A stretch of DNA of 64,000 nucleotides from Curtobacterium sp. MCPF17_002 (GCF_003234115.2 NZ_CP126251.1:1550001-1614000); one strand, 5' to 3'. Shown: positions 54,901-63,639, numbered from the stretch's first letter. The notes: a model not told the origin generated them from the sequence alone. Program-made: numbers and translations.

Positions 54901-55066
54901 TACGGCGGACGCGTCGAGACGAACGCCTTCAAGGTCGCCGACATCGCGCTGGCCGGCCGCTCCGCCCCGGCGATCGTCGAACTGCGGCACGCCCTCTCCA
55001 CGGGCGAGGCCCCGGTGCCGATCGTCGCGGCGTTCGCGAGCAAGATCCGCACGATGGCGAAGGTGA
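51923..55066 (+). CDS. comEC: ComEC/Rec2-type DNA uptake channel with metallo-beta-lactamase domain; open frame runs past the normal end
   Basis: ComEC is the competence channel that passes single-stranded DNA through the membrane. Residues 1 to about 780 look like a full protein: competence domain (SALTHLTAVSGANCAVLVGL, helices at about 230-500) and a metallo-beta-lactamase-like part (ACDVGQGDAVLVRGG, LLVLTHFDRDHVGAVDAV with the metal His/Asp set, VAHHGSADQDPLVYRQTA, NTYGHPTRSALSML). No in-frame stop follows at the expected end near 54262; the frame stays open for 267 more codons inside holA. That tail is Arg/Ser/Pro-rich out-of-frame holA sequence. A TAG sits one base out of phase at 54262. 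The start is GTG 51923, five bases after comEA. Confidence 0.85.
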   Translation: MAVDLTPRVADLRVAGPVVVVWIGAALLVGVPGAAGWVLLGGAVAAGVCVGLLLARRTSVVVAMSLTTALLSALLAVAVLVGDGRRSPSTLDDVGSRGAEIEVVLDRDLAMGARSVVATLERVDDHEGLRVPVRVVPSRDDDLVETGPLAAGTRLRVAATLEADGPGGTTSFVAFLRGPAEADPPTGLLAATDRARQAFVAVTEPLPEPGGALLRGLAIGDRSGLDPATEAAMETSALTHLTAVSGANCAVLVGLVVVLGRVVGLPRHARAAVAVAVLLAFVVLVRPDPSIVRATVMAIVVLVVHLTGRPVRGVPLIALAVIGTLVADPWYARSFAFTLSVLATTGIVVLGPPLTVLLARRIWTPVAAATAVPVAAQLACWPVTIPLSAAFPTYAVPANLLAEPLAPIVTVVGLAACLAAAVWPSGGSVLAAVAWTPASAIGGIAHGAAALPHASAPWPGGIGGVVAAGVVSASVAVAVLVPRAVRFRLLLLAGVVVVIGMTAVAVPRLVVRAGLPPDWSTAACDVGQGDAVLVRGGATDGSSAAPGVALVDTGDDAGRLEACLDLLGIDRIDLLVLTHFDRDHVGAVDAVADRVTTALVGPVGRPADERVVRSLQRAGVAVLQADDTTAGTLGALGWRVLWPRAGSRDAGNDASLVLRTDPGPGCSTCVSGLFLGDLGETAQRRLRAGGIDPAEVVKVAHHGSADQDPLVYRQTAAVVGLIGVGADNTYGHPTRSALSMLEAAGTTASRTDLHGTVVVGRDGPDRLRVWTEHSGSVVARRIEAWPPRSPSAPRRRSTRCRGRGSVRRPWCSSPAPRRSWPSVPAASSATCSSARTPRSRSTTSKPTSTRRVSSRPSRARPCSASPGWSGSPTSRSAPTHSSPRRSRTSVPRRTTSRSCSGTAAVCAARSCSTRSAAVSAVGSRCSATSSSARPTGSTSSRPSSEPRAGRSRRRRSGPSSRRSRTTWPSSPRRAGSSSPTRHRRSPTRSSTSTTADASRRTPSRSPTSRWPAAPPRRSSNCGTPSPRARPRCRSSRRSRARSARWRR
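54262..54267 (+). promoter_or_regulatory. -10 box TAGGAT for leaderless holA
   Basis: TAGGAT is followed by six bases and ATG 54274. Its TAG is in phase with holA and one base out of phase with comEC. Confidence 0.6.
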
Positions 55067-55293
55067 GCGCGTTCCGCGGCCCGAGCGGGCAGGCGGCGTC
55101 GGCGCTCGGCATGGCGCCGTGGCAGGTGCAACGGGCGCAGCGCGACGTGGCCTCGTGGACAGAGGTCGGGCTCGCCAACGCGATCATCAGCATCGCCGAA
55201 GCCGACACCGCCGTGAAGGGTGGCTCCCGCGACGCGCACTACGCGCTCGAGGTCATGGTCCGCACCATCGCCCGACGCGGCGAGTCCCGCTGA
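54274..55293 (+). CDS. holA: DNA polymerase III subunit delta
   Basis: This 339-residue clamp-loader delta subunit opens the sliding clamp during replication. APVVLVTGPETFLAERASSV is the N-terminal AAA+-like start (no functional Walker A, as normal for delta). PSLFGEPRLVRVTNVEKC and KVADIALAGRSAPAIVELRH match the family. The C-terminal collar region contains FRGPSGQAASALGMAPWQVQ. Translation starts at ATG 54274 behind a leaderless -10. It is convergent with rpsT across a 672-base repeat region. Confidence 0.93.
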   Translation: MAAKKPVRAAAKIDQVPWSGIRPAPVVLVTGPETFLAERASSVLRDLLVGEDPALEVHDLEADQYAPGLLATLASPSLFGEPRLVRVTNVEKCTDAFITETISYLGAPADDVTLVLRHGGGVRGKKLLDTIRSGVGGGIEVQCDELKRETDRIDFVQAEFRAARRKIAPSAVRTLVAAFADDLAELAAACRQLLADEAQEITDKVVDKYYGGRVETNAFKVADIALAGRSAPAIVELRHALSTGEAPVPIVAAFASKIRTMAKVSAFRGPSGQAASALGMAPWQVQRAQRDVASWTEVGLANAIISIAEADTAVKGGSRDAHYALEVMVRTIARRGESR

Positions 55294-55380
55294 GCTGACC
55301 CGAGCCTCCCGTCGCGCCCGCGTGCCGGGCCGACCTGCGCGCCCGCGCCCGCGACGCGCTCGTCGCTCCTGTCGGGCCCG

Positions 55381-55396
55381 CCCCCCCCCCCCCCCC
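55381..55396. repeat. Homopolymer run of 16 C
   Basis: Sixteen consecutive C bases interrupt otherwise complex sequence at the left edge of the 55.4-55.9 kb repeat array. Such runs are prone to slippage and to base-calling error. Confidence 0.9.
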
Positions 55397-55399
55397 GCT

Positions 55400-55530
55400 C
55401 GAGGTCGCACGACGCGCCGCTCACTCGCGCCCGCTCACGTCGGGCCAGCCCGAGGTCGCACGACGCGCCGCTCACTCGCGCCCGCTCACGTCGGGCCAGC
55501 CCGAGGTCGCACGACGCGCCGCTCACGTTC
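55400..55530. repeat. 51-bp tandem repeat, two full copies and a partial third
   Basis: Copies starting CGAGGTCGCACGACGCGCCG begin at 55400, 55451 and 55502. The first two are identical over 51 bp. The third keeps about 25 bp, then continues into the hairpin unit described next. Confidence 0.85.
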
Positions 55531-55875
55531 GCCGAGATCGCACTTCGTGCATCTCACGTCGGACCTATACGGCACGAAGTGCGATCTCGGGACCCGACCC
55601 GACCCGACCCGGCTCGCACGCCCGCCCGCGCCGGGCGCGCCCGACGTCGCACGACGCGCCGGTCCGGTCCGCCGAGATCGCACTTGGTGCATCTCGCGTG
55701 GGACGTGTGCGGCACGAAGTGCGATCTCGGGACCCGACCCGACCCGACCCGGCTCGCACGCCCGCCCGCGCCGGGCGCGCCCGAGGTCGCACGACGCGCC
55801 GCGCCCGTCCGCCGAGATCGCACTTCGTGCATCTCGCGCCGGACCCATACGGCACGAAGTGCGATCTCGGCGGCG
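55502..55875. repeat. 140-bp tandem array carrying three long hairpins with the GAGATCGCAC core
   Basis: Units begin at 55502, 55642 and 55782 (the last is partial). Each contains a hairpin with arms of about 17 bp: 55534-55550 with 55572-55588, 55674-55690 with 55712-55728, and 55814-55830 with 55852-55868. The left arm reads GAGATCGCACTTCGTGC and loops are 21 bases. Between hairpins lie (GACCC)4 at 55591-55610 and 55731-55750, and a C/G-rich spacer. The 10-bp core is identical to that of the array at 26.3-27.0 kb. The whole gap 55294-55965 between convergent holA and rpsT is without a credible gene. Confidence 0.88.
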
Positions 55876-55918
55876 AACCCGCCGCCGCCCCTCGCCGCGT
55901 CGCCCCCACACAACGACG

Positions 55919-55947
55919 AAGGCCCCGCACCAACGGTGCGGAGCCTT
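55919..55947 (-). terminator. Hairpin terminator of rpsT
   Basis: AAGGCCCCGCACC (55919-55931) pairs with GGTGCGGAGCCTT (55935-55947) around AAC, with a single C-A mismatch on the plus-strand reading. It lies 18 bases beyond the rpsT stop on the minus strand. Confidence 0.7.
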
Positions 55948-55965
55948 CGAGCGGAGGTCAGTGCG

Positions 55966-56226
55966 TCAGAGCGCCGAGACCTTCTTCGCGATGGCCGACT
56001 TGCGGTTCGCGGCCTGGTTCTTGTGGATGACGCCCTTGCTCACGGCCTTGTCGAGCTTCTTCGAGGCGAGGGTCAGGGCCGCAGCGGCCTTGTCCTTGTC
56101 GCCCGAGAGGACGGCCTCGTTCGTGTGACGGATGACCGTCTTGAGCTCGGACCGGTACGCCTTGTTGCGCTCCTGGGCCTTGAGGTTGGTCTTGATGCGC
56201 TTCATCTGCGACTTGATGTTCGCCAT
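55966..56226 (-). CDS. rpsT: 30S ribosomal protein S20
   Basis: This 86-residue S20 binds 16S rRNA at the base of the 30S body. [20 protein letters not shown] and the helical, Lys-rich remainder ending [11 protein letters not shown] are standard. ATG 56226 has AGGAG six bases upstream in its own leader. It stands as a single gene facing away from the aminotransferase, with a hairpin terminator downstream. Confidence 0.97.
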   Translation of the reverse strand: MANIKSQMKRIKTNLKAQERNKAYRSELKTVIRHTNEAVLSGDKDKAAAALTLASKKLDKAVSKGVIHKNQAANRKSAIAKKVSAL

Positions 56227-56403
56227 GTGTTGCTCCTGTTGTCTCTGACGGGTGGTCGCGACCGCTGGGTAGAGGGGCCCTTGGTCGCATCGCGTTCCAC
56301 CCGTGGGCGACGGAACGCGGAAGTCCAGCCATCTACGTTACCAGGACGAACCCCCGATGCCAACGCACCGAAACGCCGAAACCGCACCGCAACACGGGTT
56401 CGC

Positions 56404-56409
56404 TACCGT
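56404..56409 (+). promoter_or_regulatory. -10 box TACCGT for a leaderless start at 56417
   Basis: TACCGT is followed by seven bases and ATG 56417, supporting that start over in-frame upstream codons. Confidence 0.5.
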
Positions 56410-56416
56410 GACGAGC

Positions 56417-57598
56417 ATGCCATCCCTCGCACCGCGGATCGAAACCGTGCCCGCTTCCGGCATCCGTCGGGTCTTCGAGCAGGCAGCGCTGCTCCGTGAG
56501 ACGGCCGCGAGCGCGGGCAACCCCGACGTCGCCATGCTCGTCATCGGCGAACCCGACGTCCCCGTCGCCCCGCACATCGGCGAGGCCGCCCGGCGCGCCT
56601 GGTCCGAGGACCGCACGGACTACACCCCGAACGGCGGCATCGCCCCGCTGCGGGAAGCGATCCGCGAGAAGCTCCGCCGCGAGAACCGCATGGAGGTCGA
56701 CGTCGAGCAGGTCTGGCTGACGATCGGCGCGACGCAGGCACTGTTCCAGGCGATGACGCTCGTGCTCTCCCCGGGCGACGAGGTCCTCGTGCCGGACCCC
56801 GGGTACACGACGTTCACGATGAACGCGCACATCCTCGGGGCGACCCCGGTGCCGTACCGGCTGGAACCGCAGCACGGTTTCGAGCCCGATCTCGAGGCGC
56901 TCGAGGCGAGCATCACCGAGCGGACCCGAGCCCTCATCGTGAACTCGCCGTCGAACCCGCTCGGCTCGGTGTTCGGCGAGGAGACCCTCCGCGGCCTGCT
57001 CGCCCTCGCGAAGCGGCACGACCTGTGGGTGATCAGCGACGAGGTCTACGAGTACTTCACGTACGGCACCCGCCACGTCAGCCTGGCGAGCCTCGACGAG
57101 GACGACCGCGTCTTCACCGCTTTCTCGTTGAGCAAGACGTACGCGATGACCGGGGTGCGTGTCGGCTACCTGGTGACGCCGAAGGGCCTCGGGCCGACGA
57201 TGCGCACCGTCCAGGAGGCCATGATCAGCTGCGTCGCCGAACCGGACCAGTGGGCGGCCCTGGCGGCGATCGTGGGGGACCACTCCGCCGTGCAGGACGC
57301 CCGTGAGCACTACCGCGCCAACCTCGCGGTCGCGAAGGAGGTCCTCGACGCCGCGGGCATCCGGTACCTGGATCCGCGTGGTGCGTTCTACCTCTGGATC
57401 GACGTCTCGCATGTGTCCCAGGGCGACGTGGCCGAGTGGGCGCTCGCGTTCCTGCAGCGCGAGCGGGTCGCGGTGGCGCCGGGGAGCGCCTTCGGCCGCA
57501 CCGGCGAGGGCTGGATCCGGGTCTGCCTCGCGGCGACCCCGGCGGACCTCCGCCGCGGTCTGGGTGCGCTGCCGGCCCCCGCCCACGCCGTCGTCTGA
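56417..57598 (+). CDS. Pyridoxal-phosphate aminotransferase, class I/II
   Basis: This 393-residue fold-type I PLP enzyme carries the internal-aldimine Lys in [35 protein letters not shown] holds the Asn that contacts the cofactor, [14 protein letters not shown] the Asp-x-x-Tyr pair, and [11 protein letters not shown] the substrate-carboxylate Arg. This is the broad aspartate/aromatic/alanine-type group; the substrate is not decidable. Upstream in-frame codons (to 56303) read as non-family sequence. No pathway neighbours help. Confidence 0.92.
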   Translation: MPSLAPRIETVPASGIRRVFEQAALLRETAASAGNPDVAMLVIGEPDVPVAPHIGEAARRAWSEDRTDYTPNGGIAPLREAIREKLRRENRMEVDVEQVWLTIGATQALFQAMTLVLSPGDEVLVPDPGYTTFTMNAHILGATPVPYRLEPQHGFEPDLEALEASITERTRALIVNSPSNPLGSVFGEETLRGLLALAKRHDLWVISDEVYEYFTYGTRHVSLASLDEDDRVFTAFSLSKTYAMTGVRVGYLVTPKGLGPTMRTVQEAMISCVAEPDQWAALAAIVGDHSAVQDAREHYRANLAVAKEVLDAAGIRYLDPRGAFYLWIDVSHVSQGDVAEWALAFLQRERVAVAPGSAFGRTGEGWIRVCLAATPADLRRGLGALPAPAHAVV

Positions 57599-57631
57599 GG
57601 AGAAGGTCGCGTCGCACCCGGCCTGGAGGCG

Positions 57632-57659
57632 CGGTGCGGCTCCGTCCCGCCCCGCACCG
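57632..57659 (+). terminator. Hairpin after the aminotransferase (next to CTGGAGGCGCG)
   Basis: CGGTGCGG (57632-57639) pairs with CCGCACCG (57652-57659). The family core CTGGAGGCGCG lies at 57623-57633. Confidence 0.55.
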
Positions 57660-57750
57660 TGCGAGGGCGGCCGGCGCGTGCACCCGGGCATGGTGCGATG
57701 TTCCGCATTCGGTGCGAGGCCGCACCCATCGCACGGAGTACGGAACCCCG

Positions 57751-57789
57751 CACCGCGCGAGAGCACCGCGCGAGAGCACCGCGCGAGAG
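57751..57789. repeat. 13-bp tandem repeat, three copies
   Basis: CACCGCGCGAGAG is repeated exactly at 57751, 57764 and 57777. It lies in the 278-base gap before lepA together with several GTGCGA/TCGCAC words. Confidence 0.85.
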
Positions 57790-57876
57790 CACCTCGCACC
57801 GTGCGACCTGCGCTGCGCGCGGCCGGCCCACAAGCGTGGGAGAATCGTCCGACCGTCCGACCCACCCCGAGGAACC

Positions 57877-59724
<1,848 letters not shown>

Positions 59725-59731
59725 GCCGGCG

Positions 59732-60223
59732 TCAGAGCGCGGGGCGGGCGTGGGTCCGCAGGGCGGCCAGGACGAGCGCCGGGAGGCTCGCGGCGGCCAG
59801 TCCCGCCAGTGCGGTCCGCAGGATGACCAGTCCGACAGCCGCGCCGTAGTCCGTCTGCTCCGCCGCGGCGAACCCGGCGACCACGGCGCCGATCACCATC
59901 GCCAGCGTGCAGAACCCCAGCACGTACGGCAGCCGTCGTGCGTCGTGCCGGCGCACCGCGAGCACGAGGGTCACCCCGAACAGGATCACGCCCGCTCCGG
60001 CACTGCACGCGCCGAACGCGGCGATGGCGTTCGCGGCGTCGGGGGCGCCCCAGTCGCTCGGCGGCGCGGACACGTAGCGGGCCGGGGACCCGAGTCCCGC
60101 CGTCGCCCACTCGACCGCTGCCCGGGCCGTCGTGGCGAGTCCGAACGCCGCGAGCGTCAGGACGGCGAACGAGGCCGTCGTGCGGTCGACGGACCGGAGG
60201 CGGGCGGGGGTGGAGCGGGGCAC
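59732..60223 (-). CDS. Small membrane protein, function unknown
   Basis: This 163-residue protein has four or five predicted helices (ASFAVLTLAAFGLATTARAA, AGAGVILFGVTLVLAV, LGFCTLAMVIGAVVAGFAA, LAALPALVLAAL-like end) and Arg-rich loops. I recognise no family. The GTG at 60223 is supported by TATCGT six bases before it; the longer frame to 60346 crosses a repeat. It ends seven bases from the lepA stop, facing it. Confidence 0.65.
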   Translation of the reverse strand: MPRSTPARLRSVDRTTASFAVLTLAAFGLATTARAAVEWATAGLGSPARYVSAPPSDWGAPDAANAIAAFGACSAGAGVILFGVTLVLAVRRHDARRLPYVLGFCTLAMVIGAVVAGFAAAEQTDYGAAVGLVILRTALAGLAAASLPALVLAALRTHARPAL

Positions 60224-60229
60224 GGACCA

Positions 60230-60235
60230 ACGATA
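60230..60235 (-). promoter_or_regulatory. -10 box TATCGT for a leaderless start at 60223
   Basis: On the minus strand TATCGT is followed by six bases and GTG 60223. Confidence 0.55.
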
Positions 60236-60326
60236 GGGGCGTGGCGGGCGGGTGACGGGCCTCCAGTTCGGGGCGAGCGGAAAGCGGACGGCGCGTCGCG
60301 TATCCGAACGCCGCACGCTCCGTCTG

Positions 60327-60444
60327 TGGTTCGTCTCGCGCTGCACCGCCCCGGTACGTTCGTCGCCATGAGTACCCGCGAGAGCTGGTTCGTCTCGCGC
60401 TGCACCGCCCCGGTACGATTGTCGGCATGAGTACCCGCGGGAGC
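60327..60444. repeat. 59-bp tandem duplication covering a leaderless promoter and start codon
   Basis: Copies 60327-60385 and 60386-60444 both contain TGGTTCGTCTCGCGCTGCAC, a -10 box (TACGTT 60355 or TACGAT 60414), a seven-base gap, and ATGAGTACCCGCG. They differ at a handful of bases. Only the second copy leads into the long reading frame; the first ATG (60368) reads MSTRESWFVSRCTAPVRLSA and stops. Confidence 0.9.
60414..60419 (+). promoter_or_regulatory. -10 box TACGAT for a leaderless start at 60427
   Basis: TACGAT is followed by seven bases and ATG 60427. It is the second copy of the duplicated promoter. Confidence 0.6.
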
Positions 60445-61074
60445 TACCGGACCGCCCTGACGTACGGAGCCGTGGGCGCGACCCAGGCCCCGGACCTCAT
60501 GACGTACCCGCCGGACGGGTTCACCCCCTCCGAGTCCCGCGCGCGGATCGGCCACGGCGACCAGCGGTTCGAGACCGCGGTGATCCAGGCGCTGACGTGG
60601 CAGGTCCAGGAGCGCAGCGGCATCCGCGTGCACGTCGAGGAACAGCCCGACGACGACGAGGTCCGCTACAACCCGGTGACGTTCGACGACGACGGCGTGC
60701 CGATCGCGCCGGCCTCGATCGGGACGCCTCGGGTCGAGAAGTTCGCGCCGGACGGCACGCCGCTCGTGACGGCGGGGACGAGCGCCACGCTGACGATGCA
60801 CGCGTTCGGACGGACCGTGCAGGCGCCGGTGCGGGTCGTGTCGATCATCGACGAGCACGACCGGAAGGGCTTCGCGTACGGCACCCTCGAGGGGCATCCG
60901 CTGTCGGGCGAGGAGTCGTTCGTCGTCGAGCGCACGCCCGATGGTTCGGTGTGGCTGCAGATCCGCCAGTTCTCGCAGCCGTCGAGCGCGAAGTGGCAGT
61001 TCGTCGCGCCGTTCCTGCGTCGTCAGCAGAAGGTGATGGCGGAGAAGTACCTGGCGGCGCTCCGCGGCGACTAG
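60427..61074 (+). CDS. DUF1990 family protein
   Basis: This 215-residue soluble protein has the DUF1990 pattern: an early LTYGAVGATQAPDLMTYPPDG, a middle beta-rich part, then GFAYGTLEGHPLSGEESFVV and TPDGSVWLQIRQFSQPSS. DUF1990 proteins (also in plants) have no settled biochemical role; a lipocalin-like or START-like cavity has been suggested by fold. It has its own leaderless promoter, duplicated just upstream. It ends 30 bases from the convergent HAD gene. Confidence 0.85.
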   Translation: MSTRGSYRTALTYGAVGATQAPDLMTYPPDGFTPSESRARIGHGDQRFETAVIQALTWQVQERSGIRVHVEEQPDDDEVRYNPVTFDDDGVPIAPASIGTPRVEKFAPDGTPLVTAGTSATLTMHAFGRTVQAPVRVVSIIDEHDRKGFAYGTLEGHPLSGEESFVVERTPDGSVWLQIRQFSQPSSAKWQFVAPFLRRQQKVMAEKYLAALRGD

Positions 61075-61113
61075 CCGACAGCAGGGCCTGGCCGACAGCG
61101 GCGACTAGCCGAC
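61064..61113. repeat. 16-bp direct repeat, 34-base period, placing a stop for each convergent gene
   Basis: GCGGCGACTAGCCGAC occurs at 61064-61079 and 61098-61113. The first copy holds the TAG stop of the DUF1990 gene; the second holds CTA, the stop of the minus-strand HAD gene. Confidence 0.8.
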
Positions 61114-61806
61114 CGGGCGCAGCGGTGGCAGCGCGGCGATGGCGTCCTCGATGAGCTGGGCGTCGTCCACGCAGTTCCGCGCGATGGTCACGGCGCCGGT
61201 CGCGCGGAGGGCCTCGACGTCGAAGACCCCGGTCGCCACCGCGAGGAACGGGATGCCGACGGCGTCCGCCGCTTCGCCGTCCCGCGGGGTGTCCCCGACG
61301 ATCACGGCCCGGGTGCCGGCCAGGGCCTCGGCGGCCCGTGCGGTGACCCCGCTGCGCTCGACCTCGGCGTCCCCGAAGTACGAGTGCTCCCAGTCGAAGG
61401 CGTCGACGTCGAACCCGGCGCCCTCGAGCTTGACGCGGGCTCGGTAGGCGGAGTTGCCGGTGAGCAGCCCGTTCCGCCAGCCGAGCTCGGCGAACCGTGC
61501 CACCAGGGCGCGGGCACCGGGTGCCGGGTTGCGGTGGTCGCCGGAGCGGTGCCGCTCCTCGGTGAGGTCGTGCAGGTGCCCGCTGACGGTGGGGATGAGG
61601 TCGTCGTCGAGGTCGTGCGCGCGGACGTGCTCGGCGATGAGGCCCGCGTCGGTCCGGCCGTGCTGGTGTCCGACGCGGAGGACGAGGTCGCGGCCCACCG
61701 CCCGCTCGAGCGCGAGGTGGTAGAGGTTGCCCGGCGACGAGGCGTTCAACACGAGGGTGCCGTCGATGTCCCACAGCACCGTGGTGGGGACGGGGTGGTG
61801 CTCCAT
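61105..61806 (-). CDS. HAD-superfamily hydrolase (phosphoglycolate phosphatase-like)
   Basis: This 233-residue HAD phosphatase has motif I TTVLWDIDGTLVLNASSPGN with the nucleophile Asp, motif II NGLLTGNSAY, and motif III/IV AVIVGDTPRDGEAADAVGIP. The alpha-helical cap between I and II (about 20-85) is the C1 type of phosphoglycolate phosphatase and beta-phosphoglucomutase relatives. The substrate is a small phosphate ester of unknown identity. ATG 61806 has CATGAT six bases before it and overlaps no neighbour. It is divergent from hemW with a 28-base gap. Confidence 0.9.
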   Translation of the reverse strand: MEHHPVPTTVLWDIDGTLVLNASSPGNLYHLALERAVGRDLVLRVGHQHGRTDAGLIAEHVRAHDLDDDLIPTVSGHLHDLTEERHRSGDHRNPAPGARALVARFAELGWRNGLLTGNSAYRARVKLEGAGFDVDAFDWEHSYFGDAEVERSGVTARAAEALAGTRAVIVGDTPRDGEAADAVGIPFLAVATGVFDVEALRATGAVTIARNCVDDAQLIEDAIAALPPLRPVG

Positions 61807-61821
61807 GCCTCCATCATGACG

Positions 61822-61827
61822 GACAAT
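61822..61827 (+). promoter_or_regulatory. Candidate -10 box GACAAT for hemW
   Basis: GACAAT is followed by seven bases and ATG 61835, favouring that start over ATG 61826, which overlaps the box. Confidence 0.35.
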
Positions 61828-61834
61828 GGAGTCC

Positions 61835-63070
61835 ATGCCGAGTGCTCTCCCGATCGCCGACCCCGCCCCCGCGGACGGCTTGATCACCCCGGCGTCCGGA
61901 GCCGGTGACGTCCCCTTCGGCGTGTACGTGCACGTGCCGTTCTGCCGGGTGCGCTGCGGCTACTGCGACTTCAACACCTACACGGCGTCCGAGCTGCGCG
62001 GGGTCCGTCGTGACGACTACGCCGGCCACGCCGTCCGCGAGATCGAGTGGGCCGCGCAGGTGCTCGACCGGTCGGGCGTGCCGCGGCGTTCGGTGTCGAC
62101 GGTGTTCTTCGGCGGCGGTACCCCGACGATGCTGCCGGCGTCCGACCTGGCGATGATCCTCCGCGCGATCGACGACACCTGGGGGATCCTCCCCGGTGCC
62201 GAGGTCACGACCGAGGCGAACCCGGACTCCGTCGACGCCGAGTCGCTCGCGGTGCTGCGCGCCGGCGGGTTCAACCGCATCAGCTACGGCATGCAGTCGG
62301 CGGTGCCGCAGGTGCTGGCGACGCTGGACCGGACGCACGACCCGCTGCGGGTGCCGATCGTCGTGGACCTCGCGAAGCAGCAGGGACTCGACGTCTCGCT
62401 CGACCTCATCTACTCGACGCCGGGGGAGTCCCTCGACGACTGGCGCACCTCCCTCGACGCCGCCCTGGCGTGCGAGCCGGACCACGTGTCGGCGTACTCG
62501 CTCATCGTCGAGGACGGCACCGCGATGGGGCGGATGGTCGCGCGCGGGGAGCTCCCGGCGCCCGACGACGACCTCGCGGCGGACATGTACGAGCTGGCCG
62601 ACCAGGTGCTCGGCGACGCCGGCTACTCCTGGTACGAGGTCTCGAACTGGGCCCGCACCGACGCACAGGGTGGCACCGAGCAGCACGCCAGTCGGCACAA
62701 CCTGTCCTACTGGAAGGGTCACGACTGGTGGGGCGTCGGGCCGGGCGCGCACTCCGCGGTCGCCGGCACGCGCTGGTGGAACGTGAAGCACCCGGCCGCG
62801 TACGCGAACCGGGTGCTGTCGGGGGAGTCGCCCGCCGCCGGGCGCGAGACCCTCGACGACGAGACCCGGTACGTCGAGCGCGTCCTGCTCGCGGCGCGGG
62901 TCCGCGGTGAGCTCGCGACGTCGGAACTGGGCCAGGAGGCCCGTGGCCGGGTCGCGGGACTCATCGCACGTGGTCTCGTGGACGGGTCGGCCGCGGTGCG
63001 GGGACGCATCGACCTGACCCTGCGGGGTCGCCTGCTCGCGGACGCGGTGGTCCGCGAGCTGCTCGACTGA
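61835..63070 (+). CDS. hemW: Radical SAM heme chaperone HemW
   Basis: This 411-residue protein, once called coproporphyrinogen III oxidase-like, binds heme and delivers it to respiratory enzymes. The radical SAM cluster motif is FCRVRCGYCDF (C37, C41, C44). STVFFGGGTPTMLP, TTEANPDSV, RISYGMQSAVPQVL and DLIYSTPGESLDDW are HemW signatures, and the C-terminal HemN-type domain follows (DDETRYVERVLLAARV). A role in maturing the cytochrome oxidases encoded in this window is plausible. ATG 61835 gives the usual MPSALP start; ATG 61826 adds three residues. Confidence 0.94.
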   Translation: MPSALPIADPAPADGLITPASGAGDVPFGVYVHVPFCRVRCGYCDFNTYTASELRGVRRDDYAGHAVREIEWAAQVLDRSGVPRRSVSTVFFGGGTPTMLPASDLAMILRAIDDTWGILPGAEVTTEANPDSVDAESLAVLRAGGFNRISYGMQSAVPQVLATLDRTHDPLRVPIVVDLAKQQGLDVSLDLIYSTPGESLDDWRTSLDAALACEPDHVSAYSLIVEDGTAMGRMVARGELPAPDDDLAADMYELADQVLGDAGYSWYEVSNWARTDAQGGTEQHASRHNLSYWKGHDWWGVGPGAHSAVAGTRWWNVKHPAAYANRVLSGESPAAGRETLDDETRYVERVLLAARVRGELATSELGQEARGRVAGLIARGLVDGSAAVRGRIDLTLRGRLLADAVVRELLD

Positions 63071-63086
63071 GCGGGGCGGGGTCCTG

Positions 63087-63584
63087 CTACTGCTTGATGA
63101 ACTCGATCGAGAGCGGGTAGCGGTAGTACTCGCCACGGTTCGCGGCGACGGCGGCCATGATGCCGAAGATGATCGACACGATCGCCGCTGCCATGATCAC
63201 GAACGCGCCGATCACGATGATCGACAGGATCGTCCCGGCGACGTAGGCGATCGCCATCGTGATGTGGAAGTTCAGCGCGACGCGGGTGTGCTCGCGGATG
63301 AACCCGCCGCGGTCGCGCAGCACGAGGTAGGCGATGAGCGGCGCGATGAAGTTGAAGAAGATGCCGCCGATGTGGGTGAGGGTCGCCCAGAGGCGCTGGT
63401 CCTCCGGTGACATCGGCTGCGGGGGCGTGTAGCCGCCCGGGTACTGCGGGCCGCCGGGACCCTGCGGGCCGCCGGGACCCTGCGGGCCGTTCCACCCGGG
63501 TCCGCCGGGCTGGCCGGGCTGCTGTCCGTAGGGTCCGCCTGGTTGCTGGCCGGAGGGGCCGCCGGGCTGCTGTCCGTAGCTCAT
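63087..63584 (-). CDS. DUF4870 family membrane protein with Gly/Pro/Gln-rich N-terminus
   Basis: This 165-residue protein has a first 55 residues that are low-complexity [13 protein letters not shown] repeats, as in many actinobacterial DUF4870 proteins. The family part has [56 protein letters not shown] and further helices, four in total. The function of the family is unknown. ATG 63584 is preceded by TACGCT with a six-base gap. It is inserted between hemW and hrcA on the opposite strand. Confidence 0.9.
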   Translation of the reverse strand: MSYGQQPGGPSGQQPGGPYGQQPGQPGGPGWNGPQGPGGPQGPGGPQYPGGYTPPQPMSPEDQRLWATLTHIGGIFFNFIAPLIAYLVLRDRGGFIREHTRVALNFHITMAIAYVAGTILSIIVIGAFVIMAAAIVSIIFGIMAAVAANRGEYYRYPLSIEFIKQ

Positions 63585-63590
63585 GCCGGA

Positions 63591-63596
63591 AGCGTA
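63591..63596 (-). promoter_or_regulatory. -10 box TACGCT for a leaderless start at 63584
   Basis: On the minus strand TACGCT is followed by six bases and ATG 63584. Confidence 0.55.
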
Positions 63597-63639
63597 TCGG
63601 CAGGCTGTGGAGAAGTCCCGATCCGTCGGTGGTCGGGCG

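Noticed and set aside
55400..55875. A CRISPR array
   Set aside because: Repeat periods are 51 and 140 bp, the spacing sequence is also repeated, the hairpins differ, and no cas gene is present.
55239..55933. Overlapping minus-strand frames of about 95-140 codons rich in SGASCDLG and EIALRA repeats
   Set aside because: These are shadows of the 51-bp and 140-bp tandem repeats, with no start signal or family match.
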